A stretch of DNA of 9,331 nucleotides from Nitrospirae bacterium CG2_30_53_67 (lineage in GTDB: Bacteria > CG2-30-53-67), in assembly GCA_001873285.1 (NCBI GenBank), contig MNYV01000021.1:1-9331 (forward strand). The letters are read 5' to 3'. How positions within the stretch are numbered: position 1 is the stretch's first letter; the number at the start of each line of letters is the position of its first letter. The notes under the pieces are model-generated. The model saw nothing but the letters and a program-made list of their open reading frames with translations. It ran no database searches and was not told the DNA's origin. Of the stretch, positions 1 through 5,102 are shown one piece after another. The position numbers were made by a program, and so were the translations under genes.

Positions 1-123
1 ATTCGAATTTCAAAATTCAAATATTCTAAACAATTCTGCTCCCCATTATACTGTTTCGAACTTTTAATTTTGGTCATTAGATATTGTTTAGAATTTCGGA
101 TTTCGAATTTAGGATTTACTGAA
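1..123. repeat. AT-rich intergenic inverted-repeat element (probable dispersed repeat)
   Basis: This gene-free stretch is far more AT-rich than the rest of the window. It is built from variants of a short word resembling AATTCGAAAT or ATTTCGAATTT. It contains a perfect 12-bp inverted repeat: ATTCTAAACAAT at 23-34 and ATTGTTTAGAAT at 83-94. Similar flanking words outside both arms extend it as an imperfect stem over roughly 1-35 and 83-117. The centre carries GTTTCGAAC and TTTTGGTCATT. From memory, intergenic elements with this vocabulary recur in many Desulfobacterota and Nitrospirota genomes, but copy number cannot be seen here. It lies just downstream of hisC, so it may act as a transcript end or be an inert repeat. 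The left boundary is cut by the window edge. Confidence 0.6.
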
Positions 124-140
124 AACCTCCTATGGTTATT

Positions 141-1223
141 TTATATTCTTCCCCCAATCACCTTCTCCAGCGCCCCGGCCAGCCTCTGATTTTCCCGGGG
201 CAGACCGATGGTGATCCTGAGATGCCGCTCCCCCATGACCCGCACGATCACCCCTTTACTGAGAAGAGCATCATAGATCTCACGCGAAGGCACGGGCGTC
301 TCCACCCAGATAAAGTTGGCCTGGGTCGGCGTGTAGGGAAGCCCCATGCGCTCAAATGCCTCATAGAGGAACGCCTTGCCTTCCCTGTTGACTTCAAGAC
401 TTTCCCGGACATGGGCCTCGTCCCCAATGGCCGAGAGGGCTGCGGCCTGGGCCAGGGTATTGGTATTGAAGGGCTCCCGCACACGGTTCATCGCCTCGAT
501 GATCTTCGGGTCCGCCATGCCGTAGCCGATCCTGAGGCCGGCGAGCCCATAGATCTTGGAAAAGGTCCGAAGGACGATCACATCCTTTCCTGCCTTGAGA
601 TACTCAAGACCGTCCGGCGATTCCGGATCTTCCACATATTCAAAATAGGCCTCGTCCATGACCACCAGGACCGAAGACGACAGCCTCTCCATGAATGCCT
701 CGAAGCTCTTCCTGTGAATGACCGTTCCTGTCGGGTTGTTCGGATTCGCGATGAAGACACAGAGGGTCTCTCCGTCCACCAGATCGGCCATGGCATCCAG
801 ATCATACGTCTCTTTATTCATGGCCGCGGCCCGGCACTCCCCTCCTACAGCCTGCATGGCCATGGGGTAAACCACGAAGGTCCTCTCCGAGGTCACGGCA
901 TTCATGCCGGGTCGAAAGAACGTCCTCACAATGAGATCCAGGATCTGATTGGAGCCGTTACCGAGGATGATCTGCTCAGGAGAAAGGCCGTGCCGTTCGG
1001 CAAGCGCCTCTTTCAGATAGTAGCCGTTTCCGTCGGGGTAGCGGTGAATGCCCGCCAGCGCCCCCTGAACGGCCTCCAAGGCACGCGGGGACGGTCCCAG
1101 CGGATTCTCATTGGATGCCAGTTTGATGGAATTTCTGAGCCTGAATTCCCGCTCCAACTCTTCTATGGGCTTGCCTGGGACATAAGGGATCAGGCGGCGT
1201 ATATGCTCCGGGACCTGGATCAT
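141..1223 (-). CDS. hisC: Histidinol-phosphate / aromatic aminotransferase (HisC family)
   Basis: This is a cytoplasmic, PLP-dependent fold-type I aminotransferase of 360 residues, the usual HisC length. HisC converts imidazole-acetol phosphate to L-histidinol phosphate using glutamate, and several family members also transaminate phenylpyruvate or prephenate. Visible motifs are SNENPLGPSP (37-46), YPDGNGYY (62-69), GNGSNQ near 88-93 for cofactor phosphate, NPNNPTGT (160-167), DEAYFEY (190-196, with PLP-ring Asp190 and Tyr193), and SKIYGLAGLR with Schiff-base Lys223. LRITIG near the C-terminus carries the substrate-carboxylate arginine. The ATG is chosen because AAAGGAGG sits about 9 bases upstream. 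That site overlaps the pheA stop codon, so translation is probably coupled to pheA. Standing after pheA and away from any other his gene, it may serve phenylalanine or tyrosine synthesis in addition to, or instead of, histidine. The family is certain; the in vivo substrate is not. Confidence 0.93.
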   Translation of the reverse strand: MIQVPEHIRRLIPYVPGKPIEELEREFRLRNSIKLASNENPLGPSPRALEAVQGALAGIHRYPDGNGYYLKEALAERHGLSPEQIILGNGSNQILDLIVRTFFRPGMNAVTSERTFVVYPMAMQAVGGECRAAAMNKETYDLDAMADLVDGETLCVFIANPNNPTGTVIHRKSFEAFMERLSSSVLVVMDEAYFEYVEDPESPDGLEYLKAGKDVIVLRTFSKIYGLAGLRIGYGMADPKIIEAMNRVREPFNTNTLAQAAALSAIGDEAHVRESLEVNREGKAFLYEAFERMGLPYTPTQANFIWVETPVPSREIYDALLSKGVIVRVMGERHLRITIGLPRENQRLAGALEKVIGGRI

Positions 1224-1238
1224 GCCAGGGGCCTCCTT

Positions 1239-2309
1239 TCACTTCCGGGCCCTTGGGTAAGAACCGAGAACCTTGAGGAAGAAACATTGATCCTGAAGCG
1301 ACTGAAGGGCTTCCTTGACCGAGGGGTCTTTTAGATGACCTTCCATATCCACGTAAAAAACATATTCCCAGGCCTTTTTTTTGGTCGGACGGGATTCGAT
1401 CTTGGTCAGGTTGATCCCATGATCCGCGAAGGGTTGAAGCACGTTGAACAGGGCCCCCGGCCGGTTCTTGAAGGAGAAGAGAATGGAGGTCTTGTCGTAC
1501 CCTGTACGGGGGGCCATCTCCCTGGATAGGGATAAAAAGCGCGTATAGTTCTGCGCGTTGTCCTCAATCCGCTGCTGGATGGTCTTCAAGCCATAGACCT
1601 TGACCGCCGCCTCGCTGGCGATGGCCGCAGAATCCGGGTCTTCCGAGGCCAACTGGGCGGCCCGAGCCGTACTTTCCACATCAATCACCGGAATATGGGA
1701 GAGATGCTTCCGGATCCAATTCCTGCACTGGGCCGTGGGCTGCGGAAAGGAGTAAACCTTGCGCACCCTCGCCATCTCGCCGGAAATGCTCATCAGGTGA
1801 AGCGAGATCTCAAGAAGCATCTCAGACGTGATCTTGAGGTCGGACTCCAGAAACATGTCGAGGGTGTAGCTGACCCCGCCCTCCGTGGAATTCTCGATCG
1901 GGACCACACCGTAGTGCACATGCCCCCGCTCCACGGCATCGAAGACCTCGCTGATACTCTTGACCGGGACATGCCGGGCCGAATTCCCGTAAATCCGCAT
2001 GCAAGCCAGATGGGAAAAGGTCGCCTCCGGTCCCAGATAGGCCACCTTGACCGGCTCTTCCAGCGCCAGTGACGCCGACATGATCTCGCGATAGACCGAA
2101 AGGAGGGCCTCATTGGGGAAGGGCCCCTTGTTCTTTTTCCCCAGCCGTTCCAGGACTTCGAGCTCCCGGGAAGGCGCATGAACGGTTTGATTCTCCTTCA
2201 TTTTGATCTTGCCGATCTCGATGGCCAGTTCCGCCCTCTGATTCAGCGCATCAAGAATCTTTTCGTCCAGGGCATCAATTTCCCTGCGCAGATCGTCTAA
2301 CCGGCCCAT
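1239..2309 (-). CDS. pheA: Bifunctional chorismate mutase / prephenate dehydratase (P-protein)
   Basis: This cytoplasmic enzyme takes chorismate to prephenate and then to phenylpyruvate, the committed route to phenylalanine. Its 356 residues fit the bifunctional P-protein. An AroQ-type chorismate mutase helical domain covers about 1-85 and includes LRREIDALDEKILDALNQR. The prephenate dehydratase domain covers about 87-265, with YLGPEATFSH (91-100), VPIENSTEGGV (137-147) and the catalytic NYTRF motif (254-258). A C-terminal ACT regulatory domain covers about 275-350 and carries GALF (285-288) and ESRP (305-308), the phenylalanine-binding motifs, so feedback inhibition by phenylalanine is expected. 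The ATG has GGTGGGG just upstream. It is the first gene of a two-gene unit with hisC (15-bp gap) and has its own promoter candidate about 65-95 bases upstream. No disrupted residue was noticed. Confidence 0.97.
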   Translation of the reverse strand: MGRLDDLRREIDALDEKILDALNQRAELAIEIGKIKMKENQTVHAPSRELEVLERLGKKNKGPFPNEALLSVYREIMSASLALEEPVKVAYLGPEATFSHLACMRIYGNSARHVPVKSISEVFDAVERGHVHYGVVPIENSTEGGVSYTLDMFLESDLKITSEMLLEISLHLMSISGEMARVRKVYSFPQPTAQCRNWIRKHLSHIPVIDVESTARAAQLASEDPDSAAIASEAAVKVYGLKTIQQRIEDNAQNYTRFLSLSREMAPRTGYDKTSILFSFKNRPGALFNVLQPFADHGINLTKIESRPTKKKAWEYVFYVDMEGHLKDPSVKEALQSLQDQCFFLKVLGSYPRARK

Positions 2310-2513
2310 GTCCCCACCTCATCTTCCCTCTCGGAACTCCCCCGAACAGCGGGCGCTGACCGAAAAGTTTATACATTTTAACCAATTATGGAGCCTGAAT
2401 CAATGAATAATTTCACCAAATCGTGGGTTTCCTGTCCGGGCAGGGGGTGCAGAGAACTTTTTTATGCCGTATCTATTCTTCGGACTGCCGCTCACTTTGC
2501 ATTTTCAACACCA
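2310..2513. other. Intergenic region between pheA and the usp stop codon
   Basis: Apart from the promoter candidate at 2375-2403, this 204-bp gap holds no convincing gene on either strand. No strong hairpin followed by a T run marks the end of the upstream MOSC-mogA-usp transcript. The best inverted word, CCTG/CAGG near 2430-2450, is too short to call a terminator. Readthrough from usp into pheA-hisC cannot be excluded. Confidence 0.5.
2375..2403 (-). promoter_or_regulatory. Sigma-70-like promoter for pheA-hisC
   Basis: Read on the minus strand, TTGATT (2398-2403) and TAAAAT (2375-2380) are separated by exactly 17 bases. They match the -35 box in 4 of 6 and the -10 box in 5 of 6 positions. 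Transcription would start near 2368, leaving a leader of about 59 bases before the pheA ATG. No leader peptide or clear attenuator was found in that leader. The call rests on consensus match and position only. Confidence 0.55.
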
Positions 2514-2960
2514 TCACTTTTCTTCCGGCGGACGGACCGTGAGAACCGGGCAGGGAGCGCTTCGAACCAGTTTCTCGGTGGTGCTCCCGAGAAGGAACCG
2601 GGAGACCCCTTTGCGGCCGTGGGTGCCGATGACGATCAGGTCGATCCCCTCTTCCTTCACCACCGTGAGGATCTCGTTGATCACGTCCCCGACCTTCAGG
2701 ATCTTTCTGACTTTGATCTCGCGGCCCTGAATTTCTGCGGCCTGTTTATCCAGCGCCTTGCTCATCTGCTCCCGGATCACCTCTTCGATCCGGACGGGGG
2801 AATGAAACTCGCTGTAGACATCATACATGTCGAAACGCACGTCCACCACCGAAACCAAAACCAGATCGGCCTTCAAGGCGGCACAGAGATCAACCGCATA
2901 CTCTACGGCATACCGGGAATAAGCGGAGCCGTCCGTAGGAATTAAAATGGTTTTAATCAT
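2514..2960 (-). CDS. Universal stress protein, UspA family, ATP-binding type
   Basis: This is a single-domain cytoplasmic Usp of 148 residues, the normal length. It begins with the family signature IKTILIPTDGS and ends with VIGTHG followed by RKGVSRFLLGS, which fits the ATP-binding pattern G-x2-G-x9-G-[ST] exactly. It is therefore expected to be the nucleotide-binding (MJ0577-like) type. The acidic residue in PTDGS is the usual adenine contact. An ATG 36 bases further upstream is in frame, but 2960 is preferred because GAGGAGGT lies just before it and the protein then starts at the conserved first beta strand. It follows the mogA-like gene by 16 bp in the same unit, so co-expression with molybdenum cofactor genes is likely. 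Its specific partner or stress is unknown. Confidence 0.93.
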   Translation of the reverse strand: MIKTILIPTDGSAYSRYAVEYAVDLCAALKADLVLVSVVDVRFDMYDVYSEFHSPVRIEEVIREQMSKALDKQAAEIQGREIKVRKILKVGDVINEILTVVKEEGIDLIVIGTHGRKGVSRFLLGSTTEKLVRSAPCPVLTVRPPEEK

Positions 2961-2976
2961 AGAGACCTCCTCTCTT

Positions 2977-3516
2977 TTATGTTGAGGCGCAGTCACGCTG
3001 ATCCCCCCGGATTTTGTCTATTGCGTGCGGCAGGGCCGGAAGGAGCACGGTCAGGTTTTCCCGGGCGCCTCGGGGACTTCCCGGGAGGTTGATAATCAGA
3101 GTCTGCTTCCTGATACCGCAGACGGCGCGTGAGATCATGGCTCGTGAGGTCTTCTTTAAAGACGCGGCCCGCATGGCCTCGGCCATGCCGGGGACCTCCC
3201 GGTCGATGACGCGCAGCGTGGCATCGGGAGTCACATCCCTAAGAGAGACGCCGGTGCCTCCCGTGGTCAGGATCACATCCACGTCTCCACGGTCCGAGAG
3301 TTCGCAAAGGAGCGCTTCAATGAGAACCGCTTCGTCCGGAAGGAGCTTGTAGAAAATCACCTCTCCGGGAAGGTCACGGACCATCTCCTGAAGAAGCCTC
3401 CCGCTCTCATCATCGCGGATCCCTTGGGCGCCCTTGTCGCTCAGGGTCAGAACCGCCACTCGGTAGGACCTCTCCGAACCGGCAGGGACGTTCTGAGAAT
3501 GATCACGGCTCAACAT
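2977..3516 (-). CDS. Molybdopterin-binding protein, MogA/MoaB family
   Basis: The protein has the MoCF-biosynthesis fold, which binds molybdopterin. MogA-type members adenylylate it before metal insertion during molybdenum cofactor synthesis. Visible motifs, numbered from the chosen start, are VAVLTLSDKG (20-29), VILTTGGTGVSLRDVTPDAT (81-100, the glycine-rich loop and D-x-T-P substrate motif) and NLPGSPRGARENL (143-155). The length of 179 residues is close to stand-alone MogA/MoaB. The reading frame is open further upstream to 3648, but those residues lie inside the MOSC gene and look unlike protein. ATG 3516 has GGGAGAGGGG just upstream and overlaps the end of the MOSC gene by 14 bp, implying coupled translation. 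MogA (MPT adenylyltransferase) and the closely related MoaB cannot be separated by eye. Confidence 0.9.
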   Translation of the reverse strand: MLSRDHSQNVPAGSERSYRVAVLTLSDKGAQGIRDDESGRLLQEMVRDLPGEVIFYKLLPDEAVLIEALLCELSDRGDVDVILTTGGTGVSLRDVTPDATLRVIDREVPGMAEAMRAASLKKTSRAMISRAVCGIRKQTLIINLPGSPRGARENLTVLLPALPHAIDKIRGDQRDCAST

Positions 3517-3961
3517 AGGGCCCCTCTCCCGATGGGACGAGAATCGGATCGCCGGGCTTGACCTCGCCTCCGGAGAGGACCCGGACAAAGATCCCTTCCC
3601 TCGGCATGACGCAATCCCCGGCCTGCCGGTAGATCTCGCAACGGTCATGGCATACCTTTCCGATCTGCGTAACCTCCACCTCGACCTGATCCCCGATGCG
3701 GAGCCTGGTCCCGATGGGCAGCGAAACCAGATTGATATTCTCGGTGGTCAGGTTCTCGGCAAAATCGCCGGGCCCCACTTCGATCCCCAGCGCCTGCATC
3801 TTCCGGATACTTTCGATAGCGAGCAGGGAGACCTGGCGGTGCCACTTCCCGGCATGCGCATCCGATTCGATCCCATGGCCCGCCGAGATCATGACCGAGG
3901 CCACCGGCTTCTTCCTCTCTCCCTTGTTCCTGCTGATATTGACTGAAATGATTTCGGCCAT
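3503..3961 (-). CDS. Small stand-alone MOSC-domain protein
   Basis: MOSC domains are found at the C-terminus of Moco sulfurases and as small stand-alone proteins that bind sulfur or molybdenum cofactor. This 152-residue protein consists of that domain alone. It shows ISVNIS-x-NKGERK at the N-terminus, then GIESDAHAGKWHRQVSLL (a glycine- and histidine-rich stretch). GKVCHDRC and GDCVMPREGIFVRVL follow, holding three cysteines, including the one expected to carry sulfur. A start at 3961 is preferred over 3967 because GAAGGG lies 6 bases upstream and MAEIISVN resembles the usual family N-terminus. It overlaps the mogA-like gene by 14 bp and sits 11 bp after the stop of the rpiB-like stub. The context supports a role in maturing or storing the molybdenum cofactor; the precise reaction is unknown. 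Confidence 0.9.
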   Translation of the reverse strand: MAEIISVNISRNKGERKKPVASVMISAGHGIESDAHAGKWHRQVSLLAIESIRKMQALGIEVGPGDFAENLTTENINLVSLPIGTRLRIGDQVEVEVTQIGKVCHDRCEIYRQAGDCVMPREGIFVRVLSGGEVKPGDPILVPSGEGPYVEP

Positions 3962-3972
3962 CCGCATCCCTT

Positions 3973-4059
3973 CTATGACTTCTCCAATGCCTTGATGTAG
4001 GGAAAAAGCGCCTCTTTGAAGCGGCGCCCGGCGTGGTCCGCCCCCACGGCGATACGCAT
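3973..4059 (-). pseudogene. Truncated RpiB-like N-terminus (28 codons)
   Basis: A short frame begins with ATG behind GAGAGGG and encodes MRIAVGADHAG followed by RRFKEALFPYIKALEKS and a TAG stop. The first eleven residues match the highly conserved start of ribose-5-phosphate isomerase B (MKIAIGSDHAG-type), and the following amphipathic helix also fits. The remaining roughly 115 residues, with the catalytic cysteine or histidine and the isomerase core, are absent. The next gene, MOSC, starts only 11 bp after the stop. The natural reading is a gene remnant left by an internal deletion. Its well-preserved start, ribosome site and upstream promoter also allow it to work as a leader peptide for the MOSC-mogA-usp unit. 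The homology call is by eye from a short stretch. Confidence 0.6.
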
Positions 4060-4086
4060 AAAATCCCTCTCCATGAAACTACACTG

Positions 4087-4115
4087 ATTTAACCCTACAT
4101 AACCTAATAATGCAA
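4087..4115 (-). promoter_or_regulatory. Candidate promoter for the MOSC-mogA-usp unit
   Basis: On the minus strand, TTGCAT (4110-4115) and TTAAAT (4087-4092) are separated by 17 bases, with 3 of 6 and 4 of 6 matches to sigma-70 boxes. The start would fall near 4080, about 20 bases before the ATG of the rpiB-like stub. The surrounding region is AT-rich relative to the genes. This is the best-placed candidate but only moderately consensus-like. Confidence 0.4.
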
Positions 4116-4119
4116 GTAA

Positions 4120-4161
4120 ATTCCCATGTGAATGACTTAAATAGGATGTCCCCAAAGTCAT
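4120..4161. repeat. Overlapping inverted repeats in the divergent intergenic region
   Basis: ATTCCCATGTGAAT (4120-4133) is a 14-bp palindrome with only one mismatched base pair. It is centred about 46 bases upstream of the predicted start for the minus-strand unit, a typical activator position. A second dyad overlaps it: ATGACTT (4132-4138) and AAGTCAT (4155-4161), a 7-bp perfect stem around a 16-base loop containing GGATGTCCCC. Either an operator or a REP-like remnant would fit, and the sequence does not decide between them. Confidence 0.35.
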
Positions 4162-4185
4162 CCCTAATACATTTCCCGATCCGGC

Positions 4186-4214
4186 TTGACCGCTCGGAGA
4201 TAATTTGTTAAGTT
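4186..4214 (+). promoter_or_regulatory. Weak sigma-70-like promoter candidate for the ferredoxin gene
   Basis: TTGACC (4186-4191, 5 of 6 match to the -35 box) is followed after 17 bases by TAAGTT (4209-4214, only a partial -10 match). It lies about 57 bases before the ferredoxin ATG. The -35 box is convincing and the -10 box is not, so the call is tentative. Confidence 0.3.
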
Positions 4215-4270
4215 TAAGAACAACATCTAAACCGGAGGGAGTTGCCCACTTGAAGAAGAAAGGATCTTAA

Positions 4271-4465
4271 ATGAAGCCCGTCATTGACCAGGAGACGTGT
4301 ATTGGGTGCGGGGGGTGCGCGGAAATATGCCCGGCGGTCTTTCAGTTGAATGAAGAGATGGAGAAGGCTGAAGTGATCGATGAAGGGGGCTGCGAGATCG
4401 CCGGCTGCTGTGAGGCCGCGGCAGAGAACTGCCCTGTATCGGCGATCAGCCTGATGGATGAATAA
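4271..4465 (+). CDS. Small [4Fe-4S] ferredoxin, monocluster type
   Basis: This 64-residue cytoplasmic electron carrier has a ferredoxin signature C10-x2-C13-x2-C16-x3-C20-P and a distal C54-P. C10, C13, C16 and C54 would ligate one [4Fe-4S] cluster. The second half lacks the C-x2-C-x2-C motif of two-cluster ferredoxins, and its spacing resembles Thermotoga-type monocluster ferredoxin. In that protein the equivalent of C20 forms a disulfide, here most likely with C46; C41 and C47 are additional. AAAGGA precedes the ATG by about 7 bases, and an in-frame TAA abuts the ATG, fixing the start. It is followed 38 bp later by an eight-cysteine protein and is divergent from the MOSC unit. The redox partner is not evident. 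Confidence 0.93.
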   Translation: MKPVIDQETCIGCGGCAEICPAVFQLNEEMEKAEVIDEGGCEIAGCCEAAAENCPVSAISLMDE

Positions 4466-4503
4466 ATGGAAGGATAAGGTCTGACGGGGAACAAGGAGAA
4501 CCC

Positions 4504-4785
4504 ATGTCTTTTGAGAATATCTGCCCTGGGGCCAAGAAGATTTTGCAGCCATCCCCGGAGGAGTTCCTTTGCAAAAAGTGCGGGACCAAGGTGGAAATTT
4601 GGACCGATGAAATGAACCAGACATGCCCCAAGTGCGGGAGCCCGGTGAGCCGCACCAAGGAGGCGAGCTGCCTGGACTGGTGTCCGAGCGCGGAACAGTG
4701 CCTGGGTGTGATGAAATACAACAAGCTCCTGCGTGACGGCATGATTAAAAAAAAGGACCCTAAAAACAAAGATCAGAAAAAGTAA
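4504..4785 (+). CDS. Eight-cysteine zinc-ribbon-like protein of unknown function
   Basis: This 93-residue soluble protein has no recognised enzymatic domain. The N-terminus MSFENICPGA contains C7. C23-x2-C26 and C41-x2-C44 form two CxxCG-type knuckles that fit a rubredoxin-like zinc ribbon. The following SCLDWCPSAEQC segment adds C56, C60 and C66, giving eight cysteines in all. The tail is strongly basic and lysine-rich (from about residue 81). AAGGAG lies just before the ATG. It stands 38 bp after the ferredoxin and is probably co-transcribed with it. From memory, similar small proteins occur in anaerobic Desulfobacterota and are sometimes loosely labelled phosphohydrolase after a neighbour, which nothing here supports. 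A zinc-ribbon adaptor or redox partner of the ferredoxin is possible. Confidence 0.85.
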   Translation: MSFENICPGAKKILQPSPEEFLCKKCGTKVEIWTDEMNQTCPKCGSPVSRTKEASCLDWCPSAEQCLGVMKYNKLLRDGMIKKKDPKNKDQKK

Positions 4786-5024
4786 ATCCATTCATCCGTA
4801 TCCCCTTCCCTTCTGCAGAGGCGTTGCTGATTCAAAAAAAATCCCATCATATTAATATGCCTCATTTTCACGAATGGCTGCATAGAAAATAAGCAGGCGC
4901 CTTTTTTTTGAGCGGCTGTCCTCAGTTTATGGCGGCTCACTCTCCCATATCTTTTTCTATGATTCCTCTTGGAAGACAATAAGATAGACAGTGTTGACCG
5001 AGGTGAGCTTTTTCAGGAAAGCAA
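4786..5024. other. Gene-free region upstream of the sigma-54 promoter
   Basis: No convincing gene lies here on either strand. It holds a perfect 12-bp palindrome CATATTAATATG (4848-4859), a 6-bp dyad ATTTTC/GAAAAT (4864-4869 and 4885-4890) and a T8 tract (4902-4909). The first two lie about 165-205 bases upstream of the expected sigma-54 start, a distance at which bacterial enhancer-binding proteins can act. Neither matches the NtrC consensus, and no NtrC-like GCAC...GTGC dyad was found. Confidence 0.4.
4876..4909 (+). terminator. Weak intrinsic terminator candidate after the zinc-ribbon gene
   Basis: CTGC (4878-4881) can pair with GCAG (4893-4896) across an 11-base loop. With one bulge, the flanking GG and CC bases may extend the stem, and eight T residues follow at 4902-4909. 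The stem is short and lies about 90 bases after the stop codon. It would separate the ferredoxin unit from the ammonium cluster, but the structure is marginal. Confidence 0.3.
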
Positions 5025-5041
5025 TTGGCATCCTAATTGCT
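5025..5041 (+). promoter_or_regulatory. Sigma-54 (RpoN) promoter of the amt-glnK-amt cluster
   Basis: TTGGCAT-CCTAA-TTGCT matches the sigma-54 consensus TTGGCAC-N5-TTGCW with a single change. The invariant GG (5027-5028) and GC (5039-5040) have the correct spacing. Transcription would begin near 5052, about 50 bases before the preferred amt1 start. Sigma-54 promoters depend on an activator ATPase; for ammonium transporter genes this is usually NtrC, which would link the cluster to nitrogen limitation. No NtrC site was recognised upstream, so the activator remains an inference. Confidence 0.8.
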
Positions 5042-5102
5042 TTAGGTAAATGAGAGGCAGATGAATGAGGGGAGGTTCATTGAAATTATGATGGGAGGAG
5101 GA

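Noticed and set aside
1-123. CRISPR array or leader
   Set aside because: Repeated words are short, irregular and AT-rich with no regular spacer length or unique spacers, and no cas gene is present.
132-1334. 400-codon open frame on the plus strand
   Set aside because: It runs antisense through hisC and the end of pheA; its His-, Arg- and Gly-rich translation matches no family, while the opposite frame carries complete aminotransferase motifs.
3517-3648. Upstream extension of the mogA-like frame
   Set aside because: These 44 codons lie within the MOSC coding region, have Ser/Arg-rich non-domain composition, and the ATG at 3516 has its own ribosome site.
4342-4791. Minus-strand frames of about 107-149 codons over the ferredoxin and zinc-ribbon genes
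   Set aside because: The plus strand encodes two cysteine-motif proteins with good ribosome sites; the minus frames have no motif and no start context.
4786-5024. NtrC enhancer sites upstream of the sigma-54 promoter
   Set aside because: No dyad resembling GCAC-N-GTGC was found by reading; the palindromes present do not fit the consensus.
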